Of a stretch of 64,000 nucleotides of DNA, positions 24,201 through 36,949 are shown piece by piece. How positions within the stretch are numbered: position 1 is the first letter of the stretch; each line of letters starts with the position of its first letter. This DNA comes from Antedon bifida (taxonomy: Eukaryota; Echinodermata; Crinoidea; Comatulida; Antedonidae). The translations under genes were made by a program, and so were the position numbers. The stretch lies in NCBI GenBank assembly GCA_963402885.1, contig OY727100.1:17453395-17517394 (forward strand), written 5' to 3'. Under the pieces are notes generated by a model, which was not told the DNA's origin, did no database searches, and worked only from the letters and a program-made list of their open reading frames with translations.

Positions 24201-27200
24201 ATGTCACTAGCAGGATTTCAACAAGCTGGTCAAAAAGAGGATCTTACTCAAAGATTAAAAAACATTCTTGACAGTGGATACATTGAAGATTCCATTGCCA
24301 AAGAGATGATTCAAAACGCTGATGATGCAGGTGCCACTGAGGTTAAATTTATGATTGATATGCGCACAAATAGTGAGTTAAAATCAAAGCTATTAGATAA
24401 AGGCATGAAGGCATGGAACGGTCCTGCATTATGGGTTTATAACGATGCAACATTCAGTGATACAGATTTTGAGAATATCACCAAAATTGGCGGGAGAACA
24501 AAACAAGACAATCAGGTGCAGATCGGCACGTTCGGTTTAGGTTTCAATTCTGTTTATCATATAACAGACGTTCCTAGTTTCTTGTCTCGTGGTATGATTG
24601 GTTTTCTTGACCCTCACACAAACTACTTGGATAGTCAACTGAGAGATAAAAGTAACCCTGGCATTAGGATTGATCTAAATCGAAGTAAAGCTACTTTACG
24701 GAGATTCAAGGATCAATTCCAACCGTATCAGGACATTTTTGGATGTGATATTTTCCAAAGTAATAAAGTTAACTTTAATGGAACATTGTTCCGTTTGTCA
24801 TTAAGACAGCGTGCCATGGGAATTGAAAGTCAGATAAGTGATAAATACTTTGATGAAGATGACATTGTTCAGTTAATGAAAAATGTAAACGAAACGTCGG
24901 AGAAACTACTTCTGTTTACGCAACATGTAATGAAGGTATCCGTTTATCATTTAGGATCTCGTCAAAAGCCAACGCATGCTGTAAAACTATTCTCTGTCGA
25001 AAAATATCCAAAACAATACCTGAAAAAGATAAACGCTTCACTAGATGATCAAGATGAAGAAAATAAGTTTGACATGCAGAACAGCATATTGCGTGAAGCT
25101 TCTCAGTATCTGTCACAAAAGGAGTATATAGGTGACTATCCATCTACATTAACAATGGTGAGTGTTGAACATTGTCTAACACCAGAGGGAGCTGATCTGT
25201 TTCATCATATTACTTCGAAAGATTGCAGAGATTGGTTAGTGTTTACTGCAATGGGCCAATCACAAGCTCTAGATTTATTCAAAAAACTAAACAATACGTC
25301 TACATCACGATTTAAAATTCCTTGTGGGGGAGTAGCGGTTCCTGTCAACAGCAGTCTTAAACAAGGTGAAATATTCTGCTTTCTACCACTTTCAATACCA
25401 GCATGTGGTGTACCTTGTCATATAAATGGTAATTTTGTGGTATCTACTGATAGGCGTAGTCTTTGGAGAAGAGTTGCACAATATGGTGTGGACGAAAAAT
25501 CTGATTGGAACGAAGCCATTTTTGTGGATATCATTACTAGAAGCTATGTAAGCTTATTAAAACACGAAGAAGCACAGAAATACTTTGGAACTGCCCAAAT
25601 GTATGACCTTTGGCCAGATGAATCACAGATTCCTCAGCAAAGTGAATGTTTTCCTCTGTTAAAAGCATTCTACATGGCTATCGTGCATGGAATTGATGGT
25701 TCTGGAGATAAACCATGCGTATTCTCAAAGGATGATAAATGGTTAAATTTTGATTCAATCGTAATTTACAAGCCAGATGTTCAGAGTACTACTATTACTG
25801 ATAATGTGAAAACAGTTCTTCAGAAATTCATTTCACATGGAAAATATGTTGTAGATATCCCGGATAAAGTTGTCCAGGGACTTTTAAGTGCCGGTTGTGG
25901 TGACTATTTGAATACAATAACATACACTGAAGAGCGATTTTTCGAAGAAATATTTTTTCCTAACATCAGCGAAATTGAAAATGATATTCGTAGCAGATTA
26001 ACAATGCATGTTATTGACAGTTATAAGAGACCGCTGTATAAAATGCTCTTAACGACCATAGCGTGCATTCCAACCGGCAGTACTAATCATTTAAAAATGA
26101 TATCTAATGTCGTACACCCGGATGGGAAAGTAGCACAACTGTTTGAACCTGAAGAAAATCGTTTCCCAAGTGAGTCCTTTCAAGACGAGACACGAATGCA
26201 AATTATGGTTGAACTTGGAATGATAAAGAATAATATAGAGTTCTCAGAACTTCTAAATAGAGCTCAAGTTATTGAAAAGAGTAAGCATAATAGGCAACAC
26301 AAGATAATGAGACTACAATGGTTCATGATGTTTTTGGAAGAAAAACGATTGAAAATTGATCAAGAGTTTAAAGAAGAAATTTCAGGTTTACGAATATTGC
26401 CAGTTTTAGAAAGACCCAAAGATTTTCCAAAGGAATTTCCATGGTTCACCGAGTGGGGAAATTTTGTATGTGCCAATCAACAGATTTATCCTTCCACCTA
26501 CACAGATTCAGTATGTTTTGTAAAACCTATCGTTGATGAAGTTGTTTTTAAATGTTGCCAAAATGCAGAAAGTGTACGTCAGATATTTAATCTAGCAAAG
26601 GAAATGGGCTTATCATATTGTCATGACGTCACGCAGCAACTTAAACAGTTAACTAAAATTAATAATGAGCACCTCGTAGAAAACGAATCTATTGTTTTGC
26701 GCATGTGTACACATATATATTCACATCTTGGAAAACTGCGTGATTGTGAAGACACCCTTCGTAAAGAATTGCAGAATTCAACGGTTGTCTTATGTTCTGG
26801 AAGATTTATGAAGATTGAGAAAGTTGCACTAAAGTGCAAAAGAGAATTCCATCCGTATCTTTACAAGCTACCAACTGAACTTCGAAAGCATGAACCACTT
26901 TTTAAATTGTTAGGCATTGAAGACGACTTCTGTTATTCTACCTTGTTAGATGTCAGCTATAACCTTAAATTAAAGTACCAAGAAGAGGCGCTTGAAGGAG
27001 ATGATTTACAAGTTTCCATTGACATGGTTCAAAGTATTGCAGATTGCAAACGAAATGAAGATGTACCCGAGGATGTACGCAGCATTTTAGTTCCTGATAA
27101 ACAAGGGCAGTTGAGGCCAGTTGATGAACTGAGCTTTTGTCTTCATGACACTTCAGATGATGCCATAGAAGGAGAAATTTTGTGTCATGACCGAATTCCC

Positions 27201-30200
27201 CACAAATTGGCAGCATGTATAGGCATTAAAGATATAAGAACAAGTGTACTTTCAAAGCATGGATTGGAACTTAAATATGGTACAATGTTTGGGCAAGTTC
27301 AGAAACTGACTAATCGAATCGGTGAGATACTGAAGGGGTATCCTTGTGATGAATCAATATTCAAAGAGCTGCTACAGAATTCTGACGACGCCGGGGCCGA
27401 CGAAATTAATTTTATATTTGACGAACGGCAACATTCAGATAAAAATGTATTCTGTGAACCCTGGAAACAAACTCTTGGACCAGCATTGTGTGTTTTCAAC
27501 AACAAACCTTTCACAGAAGATGACTTAAAGGGAATTCAAGAGCTTGGAACTGGTGCAAAATCTGAGCATCCAGATAAGACAGGTCAATATGGAATAGGGT
27601 TCAATTCTGTATACCATCTTACAGATTGCCCTTCATTTTTAAGTAATAACGACACGCTTTGTATTTTCGATCCGCACTGTGCTTTCATTGATCAGGCCAC
27701 TGCAGATTCACCAGGATTCCAGTTTAATATTTCACCAAAAGTGAATGAAGTATTTCGAGGGGCTCTCTCTTGTTTTCGGTTGGAAACAATAACAAATCAT
27801 GGTTGTACTTTGTTTAGGTTTCCTTTACGTACTACAAGAATGAGGAATTACATCAATTCTTTGAATAATCAGGCACCAATGAGCAAGGAGATATTCGATA
27901 GCAACAAAATGCAACAATTGCTTAAAATGTTTGAATCAAAAGCGTTTCATATGTTATTGTATTTAAATAATCTAACAAAGATTACAATTTCACATATTGA
28001 TAAATACAATAAAATGAAAACCGATTACTGGGTGAGTGCTGAGTTATCACCAAAAGATAGGAAAACACGAGAGGAGTTCCACCACTATGTAAAGGCTTGT
28101 GCTAAGAAATCTAGCATAAAAGGACTCGTCATGAAAGAGGTTACATATGAAATGAGAATTTCAGACATATTTGGTGAAAAACAAGTATGGTTAATTAATC
28201 AACGTATAGGATCGACTTACGAGATTCCGGATTTATTATCATCCGCATACGAGAATGGAAATTTGAAACTCTTACCACGAGGTGGCATAGCAGCATGCTT
28301 ATCGACAACATGTACTCAACGTACATATTGCTTCCTACCTCTTCCAATAGATACCAACATGCCTGTCAGTATTAATGGACATTTCAGTCTTGATTCAAGT
28401 AGGCGACATTTATCAAATATTTCGCAAAATGATAAATGGAATGAGTATGTTAAATGCCGGGTTATTGCTCAATCTTACTCTCACCTTTTACTGCAATTGA
28501 GAGATAGAATCTTCGAACTTTTCAATGAAAGTACATCAATAATGGCTTGTTCTTCTGAAGAGATGAACAAGAAGATGGCGTTTTATTGGCATTATTTTCC
28601 AGATTTAAATGAAGTGTATACAGGTTGGAAACAATTGGCTGCACACGTGTTTGTCAATTTTCTTCAAAATCATATGTCAATGTTTCCGGTGGTCAGATTT
28701 CTAAATAAAGGTTTTTTTGGCTTTGCAAGTTCTTTCTCATTAACATGGCTCCCCGCTTCTTCTGGATCCTTTGGACAAAAAGCTTACTTTTATACAGAAG
28801 ATAAATCTGAGATGCAATTACTAAACCACACAATTCCAATTCTTCAACAGATAGGATTCAAAGTAGCAATTGTTCCTGATTATGTCTACAATAGCCTGAT
28901 TACAGCAACGTCACCAAGTGAGACTGGAGTACGCCAAATATACTCAGTCGAGAAAGTCTCTCCGGATTCCGTTGTGGATTTCCTCAAACATGAATTCTCT
29001 CCAGGTGAATTGCCTTGTGACATCGCTAATACAAGCATTAATGGTGAAAAAAATTACTTTAAACTACTTGAGTATATTGATTTGTACGGTAAATTACAGA
29101 GTGGAAATATTACCTTAAACGGTATGCCAATGCTGCTCACGCAAGACTTACAATTACGGAGGTTTGGTACAACAAGTAAAACGTTCCTGTCAAGAAGGTA
29201 CAAGTTACTTCCAAAATGCTGGAACGAGTTTATACACAGTCGCGCTCAATGTCACTTCTCAGTAGAGTCACTTGAAATCAACAGATTCAGCATTAACGAT
29301 CTTGTAGAAAGGCTAAATACTAATTCAAACCTACAAAATGCAAATCATAAAGTAATTTGGGATCCTCAGAGTGATGAAGTGCCAAACAAAACTTGGATTA
29401 AAGAACTCTGGGATTTTTTGAAAGAAGAATTTGAAATTAGTGACTGCTGGTCTTATGACAACGAATGCACTCGTATTAGGAAACTGATGGATAACTGGTC
29501 TGTTCTTCCTATTCAAGTAAGAATCCAAACACCTTTGAAGGTGAATTTTTTAATGCCGTTTTCTGAAGCAGACACAGTCCTCCCTAACAATGTAGCCGAT
29601 GGTACACTTAGGGATGCTCTTACCAAGATGGAACTTCCTGTGTTAGATGAGTCTACTTTTTGGACACATAATGTCTGTAGGTCTGGCACTTTAGCTATCT
29701 CTGACAGGTCTACTATTGAATTTGTCAAACGATTTATTGCCACTGGAAGTACACCTGGAAGAATATTGAAAAGTTTAGTTCGGTTGTTAGAAGCAAATGA
29801 CATAGCATTTGATTCATTAAATGATGAAGACAGACACAATATTTTGTTGTATTTAGGACGGTTTGTTTGTGGATCACAGATAAATGAACAGCATGTCTGT
29901 GATTTGAAAAAGTTGCCCTGCTACCTTTCCATTCACAATGAATGCATTACTTTAAATAACAGCAAAAAGCACTTTGTTCTTCATTCTGGAATTCCCAAAA
30001 TTGAAAAAGAAAAATGGTTATCTGAATCAAAGGCGGAATTTATTAAGGATGATAGGTCATTAAAAAAACTACATAAACTTGTTGGTTTAGCGGAATGTAC
30101 GGAATCAAAAGTCTACAAAAAGTTCATCCTCCCACAATTCCATAAATTTACTGATGAAGCAAGAATTCGACACATGGATCGAATACGATGTATACTTGAT

Positions 30201-33194
30201 CATGATAACTTAGAAAGGTCATCCATGATATGTGACATGGGTTTGAAGTACATTCCTCTAATATCTCATAAAGACCAGCCGTTAAAACGTATATGTGATT
30301 ACTTTGATAATTCAGATACAATATTCCAACATATGCTACAACCTGACATGTTCTTGCCATATCCTTTTTATAAGAGCAATTGGAGAGAATTGATGATAGA
30401 TCTAGGCTTACAAACAAAACCCGAAGAAGATATGATTTTGAAATTTGCAAAGAAAATTGCTGAAATGATTGCTGTTAAGGAACATGTAGGTCTACAGAAA
30501 TCTAAAGACCTTGTGAAGTACATTAATAATAGTGAAGAATGGAAGAGTGATGTATTTTTCTTAAGAAAATTACGCGACATTACATTTTTAGTGCCACGTT
30601 CATTGGAAAAGAACTTGCTGAAACTTCACGAACGTTTTAAAGAAGGTGAAAAAGTGGGTATATCATATAACGGTGCCTTAACTAAGACAAATACTCACCT
30701 TGTTTGGACTAGTGCAAGCATTTTACCCGATTACGCTGTTCCCGCCAAAGTGGTAATTCCTAAACCGTTTAATCGTAGGCATGGAATACATACCACAAAT
30801 TTTCAAGAATTAAATGTGTCTGAAATACCATCACTTGGAATTGTTCTCCAGCATACTAAAAATATATGCACCCATCTAAAAGAAAAATATAACCGTTCAA
30901 AAAGAACTGGAGGAGAAGCTACATCTTCTGCATGCCAACAAACTTTACATGATGTATTGCAAACAATATATGAATATTTTTCTAAGAAATGCAGAGAAAG
31001 TAATCCTGATGGCATTCTGGAAGAATTAAAAGACATTCCCATGCTGTTAGCTTCTGACGATACATTACTCATCTCTCCGAAATATTCCGTGAGATATATG
31101 AAGAAAGCTCATGTACTTACACCATACATCTGTGCAATACCTGACGCCTTTGTCCCATATATGGACCTATTCAGCCGTCTTGGTGCTCAGGATGAACCTT
31201 CTATTTGGCAATGCTGTGAACTTTTGACAATGGTTCAGGATGATATAAACGAAAATCCGTTTGTTGACAACCCAAATTTGAAGTCTATGATAAAGTTTGT
31301 TGTTTGCAAAATCTTCGAAAATCATAAGGAAACAGATTGGTTGCAAGATATAAAGACATTGTACCTTCCTAATCGAGCGTATCAACTCGTTGATTCAAGC
31401 ACCTTGATGTACTACGACAAACCAATGTTTGAGGTTAGAATGAACGTGAAAAATGACAAAACTATTCTCTTCGACTTCAAAGAATTTGAGTTGGAGAGTG
31501 CTGCAACTATGTATGTTGAAAACATGCCTACAGAAATAAAACCTTCTAAATTCAGTGAACAGACGACAGAGACCATGGGTTTTAATCAAAGTGAATGTTC
31601 TTATGCCAAAGAAGGAGTTTGTGAACAACTACAGTGCATTCAACGTCAACTTCAATCCATGGAATTCCGTCAAGGTATTTGTCGTATTTTGAAACATGAG
31701 GCTAACCAAAAGAGAGTGGAACTCACAGAAAATGTTCTTGTAAACACATTGTTAACTCTATCTAGTGAACATCTTGCCATTAAATGTATCAGCAATTTGG
31801 AAACGCATCTTGAGCAATTGGGCGAAGTGATTGAAGAAAGCAATCGTGAATCAGAATGCTTCCTAGAGAGAAAACAACCTGTGACAATTTTTATAAGGCA
31901 TCATGATGAACCAGGTAACTTACTTGATTTACAAATGACATTGGCAGAGGTTATTTGTGACCTCACGGGGGTGCTACATTTCAAGGCAGTTTTGAAGATG
32001 ATAAATAGTGATCTTAACAAAATACAGAAGGCGTTAAGTTTGCTTAACATTCAAGCACTAGATGCTATTAAAACTGATAGAATGGCGCTGCCAAAGCTGG
32101 GATCTCCTGTACCAGATGATGTAGTTCATTCATTAGACAATGACCCATTTAATGAGTTTACTGTTGGGGAGTATGTTGTATATGAAACAGATGAAGAAGA
32201 ATTTGTGTATGCCCAAATATTACAGAAAATCACATGTAATACTTCAGGAAGCTCTCTCAAGATAATGTATGTTATTAACTATGGGAAAGAAAGTACCGTG
32301 GGCACACTTAGTCTATACAAATGGCTATCGCGCAAGGACACATATTCCACAGACTTACAGCCTTATGTTGCTCCTCTGCATGACAGTGAAGACCCTACAC
32401 CACCAGTCTGTGAAAATCTTGACGATGCTAAGAACAAATTGTCAGACAAACTTGAAGAGATTTGGAAACTAGAAGATAGTGAAAGAAAAAAAGCAATCAA
32501 ACGATTATACTTGAAATGGCATCCGGATAAAAATCCAGGTAATGAAGACTTTTGTACTGAAGTTTTTAAGCATCTGATAAATGAAATAGATCGTTTAGAA
32601 AAGGGGCTTCCTAGGAGCAAAGTATCGGCTGAAAGAAGCTACTATCCAAGTGATTCTGGAAAATGGCAGCACCACTATAGAACTTGGAATCAAAGAGCTG
32701 GAAATTACAGAAGAAGTTATACTTCTACTGGTGGATTTAGTGGCGGGACTAATTATCGTAATTTTGCATATACACCATCGCCAGGCCAAGCTAACATATG
32801 GCAAAGGCAATCTCGCTACGACTTCCAGGCAGCCAGTAATGATAATGGAAGTAATCCTAGTTACGAATGGGTTGCATATAAATGTATGCAGGCAGCAGAG
32901 AAGTCATTAAAAGCTGCTATATTATCACATACAGGAAAAGGCTATATGACTCATAGTCTTAACTGGCTGAGAATCACAGTTGAAGATATTCCAAGGTGTC
33001 CATCTGGTCTACGTAACTATGTAAATGAGCTATGTACATACGGCCAAGATCAGAATGCCGCTCGTTATCCACGTCGTTATAGCAACGAGATACCGCATAA
33101 CATATACAACAGAGAGGATGCTGACAAGTGTATCTTAAATGCAAAGATAATTTTAGACATGATGGACAAACTTATTGACTATAATAGAGAGTAA
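18212..33194 (+). CDS. sacs-like: Sacsin-like giant co-chaperone, copy 1 (complete, 4347 aa)
   Basis: Coding exons: 18212-18230, 19482-19567, 19784-20054, 20186-21721 and 22063-33194 (13044 nt with stop). All junctions are GT-AG and phases agree. Exons 1-2 give MNEEEIG then FGFGQKEPPLVDYVKQILRN, the sacsin repeat start. Three sacsin repeats open with ATP-binding motifs: KELTQNADDAGA (E36, N40, D43), KEMIQNADDAGA (E1385, N1389, D1392) and KELLQNSDDAGA (E2406, N2410, D2413). Each is followed by a G-x-[FY]-G-x-GF-x-SVYH glycine loop. A J domain has HPD at 4124-4126 and a HEPN domain covers about 4216-4345. Human sacsin (4579 aa) has the same order plus an N-terminal ubiquitin-like domain, absent here. 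The start ATG is supported because it follows an acceptor conserved in all copies and the sequence upstream is not frame-conserved. Known of the family: a J protein recruiting Hsp70, linked to mitochondria and the intermediate-filament cytoskeleton. The role of this paralogue is unknown. Confidence 0.93.
18535..19453 (+). mobile_element. 5'-truncated non-LTR retrotransposon (CR1/L2-like), decayed
   Basis: Conceptual translation shows the reverse-transcriptase active-site region YADDLQLYVDFNPSESHDI, then FVKNLGVYFDGLLSFNKHIS, SRLDYCNSLFFALPKSLMNR and a C-terminal IFKKELK-type end. Stops and frame changes interrupt it. The element ends in ATTATTATT microsatellite repeats, typical of CR1/L2-like LINE tails. 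It lies in coding intron 1 of copy 1, and its tail stops 28 bp before exon 2. Confidence 0.88.
19482..19567 (+). CDS. sacs-like: Copy 1 exon 2
   Basis: 86 nt, phase 1 to phase 0, encoding the conserved lead-in to the first sacsin repeat. The acceptor (TTTAAATAAAG) is poorer in pyrimidines than in copies 2 (CTTTTTTCTTAG) and 3 (ATCTTTTTTAG), because a LINE tail ends just upstream. Confidence 0.85.
19784..20054 (+). CDS. sacs-like: Copy 1 exon 3: ATP-binding module of repeat 1
   Basis: 271 nt with CAG acceptor and GTAAAT donor. It encodes the N-box ELTQNADDAGA through the glycine loop GRFGMGFVSVYHLT, so the complete GHKL nucleotide-binding signature of repeat 1 sits in one small exon in all three copies. 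Confidence 0.9.
20186..21721 (+). CDS. sacs-like: Copy 1 exon 4: rest of the repeat-1 ATPase region and linker
   Basis: 1536 nt from TTTAG|ATCTTCC to AACAG|GTAAGT. It includes DLPSILSGDYLAFMDP and the conserved GLPVHVNADFGVSDDRRSIK block of sacsin repeats. The last ~300 nt are nearly identical to copies 2 and 3, while the first kilobase is clearly diverged. Confidence 0.9.
22063..33194 (+). CDS. sacs-like: Copy 1 exon 5: giant 11.1-kb terminal exon
   Basis: Open from TTTTTCAG|GTATAAACC to TAA at 33192. It contains the end of repeat 1, repeats 2 and 3, the pre-J region (about residues 3995-4055: GEYVVYETDEEEFVYAQILQ), J and HEPN. The vertebrate SACS gene likewise has one unusually large exon for most of the protein. 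Confidence 0.95.
32415..32613 (+). other. J domain of copy 1
   Basis: KAIKRLYLKWHPDKNPGN, with the invariant HPD (CAT CCG GAT from 32520) needed to stimulate Hsp70 ATPase. Preceded by a helical KLSDKLEEIWKLEDSERK segment, as in the sacsin J domain. Confidence 0.92.
32796..33191 (+). other. HEPN domain of copy 1
   Basis: C-terminal helical domain: IWQRQSRYDFQAA, EWVAYKCMQAAEKSLKAAIL, then ARYPRRYSNEIPH and a final helix DADKCILNAKIILDMMDKL. This matches the sacsin-type HEPN fold (nucleotide-binding and dimerising). An Arg...His pair like that of HEPN ribonucleases is present in the RYP...PH segment, but catalysis is not implied. Confidence 0.88.
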
Positions 33195-36000
33195 TATTAA
33201 TAAGTAGATATAAAGTTGAGTTGCATGTTTTAAGAATTATTACCAATCATTAGCTTTTTCAAGTACAAACTTGTAAGTAAATAAGAAACGTATTATTTTT
33301 TTTATTTGATAAATTGAATTTGATAAAATAGATTGATTTGAACTTATATTCTTCAACAATTAAGGTACGAATATTGATGAAGGCTTAAATCCTTTCGGAT
33401 ATCACTTCTTATCGGCCATTTTTTGAGATATTTTTTATTATCTCAAGGGTATACACCCTATTTTTTTAAATAGGCTATTGGAATACAAACTTATTATGAC
33501 TTTCTAGGTTTGTGAACTTAAAAATTACTTATAACTACTGTATAATAACATCAATATGTAACTTAAGAGACGGTGGTTGTGGTAGATAGATTGAACAATT
33601 TTGAAATTGTAGAAAAACAACAAGTAGTGAAGGTATATTATATCTGTGTTACGGAACAAAAAATTGAAAATATGCATGAATAATAATTACTACGATAGCA
33701 TAATTCTAACATGTAGAATTTAATAAAATTGTGTGTAATAATTAAATGAAATTTGATTATATTTTATGGTAAGATATAGAAAATGTTAGATAATTTCGGG
33801 AGTATTTGGGGTTTGGGGCATGTACGGATTACAGTATGCGGCACTGCGTGTAATGAAATATAGTAAATATTCAAATTACTTAGGCCTATAAGTTTAATTA
33901 ATTTTGATCTTTAAAGACAATCGCAATCACAATAGACAAAGTTAACTCAATCATGTTTTGTTTAAATATAATTAATAAAACGATCACTTATTCTATACAA
34001 AATGTATGTATGTTTGTTATTATTGTCAATTGTGTTTTTCTGTATTGTATGTAGGAAGCAGTGAAAAAATATTATTTGTAGCGTGAAAATAAAAGTTCGT
34101 TTAGGGCTATAATAATTTGTGACAATCAAATTAATTAATTCATGAATTCATTTGTTTTATTTTAATATATAGAATAATATACTCATACTAATATTCAAAC
34201 GAGAGAGTGAAAATGAACAGTTTGAACAAATATTATGCGATTTTTATACATGTTTTACCAGGTTGCTTGTGAGTGTTGACAAGTATAGTAAATTCTGTTA
34301 CCAGTGGATCAATATCAATATTATCAATTACTAAACTGCAATCGCGTTGTCCTGGGTTAGATACGATAATAGTAATTTTACAGTAAAGACTACATATGTT
34401 TTAAACAAACTTTGTTTTGCGTGGGAACGAAAAGCAAGGGAAAAAGAGGAACATACGAGGCACGTCCATACGCAACCGTAGGCATAACTGGCTTTGTGTA
34501 TTTATGAATTGTAAGATCAAAACACATTATTTGATCAGCTTGCAACCATACAGACCCATTTTCCTTATGATGATTATTATTACATTAAAGCGGTCTCAGA
34601 TATATTCTGACGTGGGAGGAAGTCACGCTTTTTATACAGATAGCTATAATATTATTGTGTACCGGGCTGATTTTTTGTATTATTATGAATGGTAGGCTTA
34701 GGCCAAGTCTAGACCGCATTTTGATTTATTATATATTGGTAACAAGGTAAATATTTTGGCACACATGGTGTTATGTATGTACATCGCACCTTGATATGTA
34801 AATTAGGCTAGTCACGGTTTGTTGTAGTCACACTGTTCATTGTATGAGAGCGGTGCACAATAGGCGATACGTTGTATTAACGTTGTTGTACACTTTTGAT
34901 GCTCCGTGTGGAGACATAATCATATATAAGTGAGCCCTAGTATCAGGTATTTACATTATATAATTTGTATTTATTATTTACTGATGAATTAGTTAAGATT
35001 GATAGACATAATGATGATAGTATGCCCATGTTAACGGCGAATTATGTGTGATAAGCCGTAGTGTACGTTAGGGACGTGCTTAATGGCGCCGTATCAATTG
35101 TTTCTCTGTTTGTTTTTGTTTTAATTTACCGGATGAACGGATGAATAGTAATAAAGTGAGCAAGTATAGCTCAAGAAAGAGAAGCTATTCTTCTGTGGTT
35201 TTGTCCGCGTTTAAACTGCGGGGGTTCCATGCAGAACACATGGTGTTTTATAAGTATAGGCCTTGAGCTGGAAATTACAGATTTACAGACAACAGTCGAA
35301 ACATCGACAGAAAATAATAAAATAAATGGAGAGTTTATTTAAAAAAGTAGGCCTAAGGGTGGTTGTGGTACATCCATATTACAACTTTTGCTTTGATACA
35401 CTAACCCTAAATTTAAGGTTTACTCGTGGATTTATTCATACCTTTAATAATTAATCATTAAATGAGGTTGGACTCGTGTTAAATTCTACAGAAAAATCTA
35501 AAAATGATATTTTAGCATTTATTATTTGGATTAACCTTTCGAGGTTTACGAGTTTATCTTGAATATGTTCCATCCAAACTCTTATCTCATATCTGAGACT
35601 TCTCTATAATATTATATTATAATATTTATAAAATGTTTAGGCTACGCCATTTTTCCCGCTGGAAGTGGAGTATAGTATGTAAACCTATATCCTTCCACAT
35701 GGAGTAATTAAAACTGACTGAATTTGTAAAAAAAATATTCCACATGGCAGTGAATTTAACTTACACTTTGCTCGCCTCTAATTATTTAGTTATGGGGTTT
35801 AGCTTTATTTAATTCACTACCATACATTTCATGTTCTGTTCTTTTACTTTTTCGGAATTCTTTCTCGTCTTTGTTTTACGTCCAGTAGGTCCATATTTGG
35901 CTCTAGAGACAACTTTATATTGCTTTATATTTATCATATAATGTTTTTACTAATTTCTATACTATTGTAACAATCATTATTTCAATAAATGCTTACTGAA
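33195..36000. other. 3' UTR of copy 1 and spacer between copies 1 and 2
   Basis: A polyadenylation signal AATAAA lies at 33722-33727. Segments are homologous to the region after copy 2 (for example TCAATCATGTTTTGTTTAAA at about 33950 and 54090; CATACGCAACCGTA at about 34467 and 54355), so the duplicated unit includes downstream flank. No gene is seen, and short open frames here lack similarity or codon bias. Confidence 0.55.
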
Positions 36001-36253
36001 CTTTAACTGTCCTTTTTGGCGTTCCATATATAATCTGTAGGAAATTCCATATTTACGTGGAAGAATATCATTCGGTTTAGTAGTCACGTGTGAATACATT
36101 ACAAATGCAACGCCCATTAAATCAATATAATAACAACTCGATTTGTGTGTAAATCTGTTGATATATTCGGTTGTTGGTGATTACTTTAGGCCTGGATCAT
36201 TCATGTTTGCAATTGTGATCACGTTAACCATGAACTCGTATCAGCTGAGTTAG
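36001..36253 (+). promoter_or_regulatory. Promoter block and non-coding first exon of copy 2
   Basis: Homologous to 14140-14421: TTGGCGTTCCATATATAATC, kappaB-like AGGAAATTCC (36039-36048), TTACGTGGAAGAATATCA, E-box GTCACGTG (36083-36090), TATA-like CCCATTAAATC, and an exon end GAGTTAG|GTAGGTG at 36253. Confidence 0.6.
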
Positions 36254-36346
36254 GTAGGTGCGAAAGTTTGTAGTCTAATTAGAGGCCATTTTAGTTTTTA
36301 CTTTTGTTACATACATGTTACTGTGTGGACATGTAACTGCATTTAA

Positions 36347-36457
36347 CTTCAGTTTAATAATAGGTAATAGACATGTTAATTCAGTTTCAGTTTAATAGGT
36401 AATAGTCATGTTAATTCAGTTTCAGTTTAATAGGTAATAGTCATTCAGTTTCAGTTT
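36347..36457. repeat. Tandem repeat, period about 37 bp, about 3 units
   Basis: The unit contains TTCAGTTTCAGTTTAATAGG and TAATAGTCATG. It follows the first-exon donor of copy 2 closely and is not seen in copies 1 or 3. Confidence 0.85.
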
Positions 36458-36949
36458 TGATAGTGGCAGACTTTGTATTTTAAAAATTGTAGTGTGCCAC
36501 AAATTGCACTACTCAACACATTCAGAGGTTCTGTATGTGTGCTGGATGTATCTTCTTTTTTAATCTTTCGTGGGAATCACCCACCTTGATTGTAATTTCT
36601 TCTCATTTTAAATGTATAATAGTATAAATAATTCTAATTAATAATCATTCTTAAAACGATATAGATACATATTTGGCATAAAGGTAAATAGACTCTATAC
36701 AGATGGAGCTATAATAGAACCATTGATAAAATAATTAGTGATACATAATACATATTGTATATTTAAAATTGTACTGTACAGATACATGAAAATATTGCAT
36801 ATATTAAAACAGAGAAAGGTAAGTTCTCTAAAATGCTAGTTTTTACATTTTTCTATTTTTTGTCTGCTTTAATAAAATTGCATTCATATTCATTTGTAGG
36901 CCTAATTAAGGATTTCAATTCAAATGAAAACAAATTCCATATCACTTTA

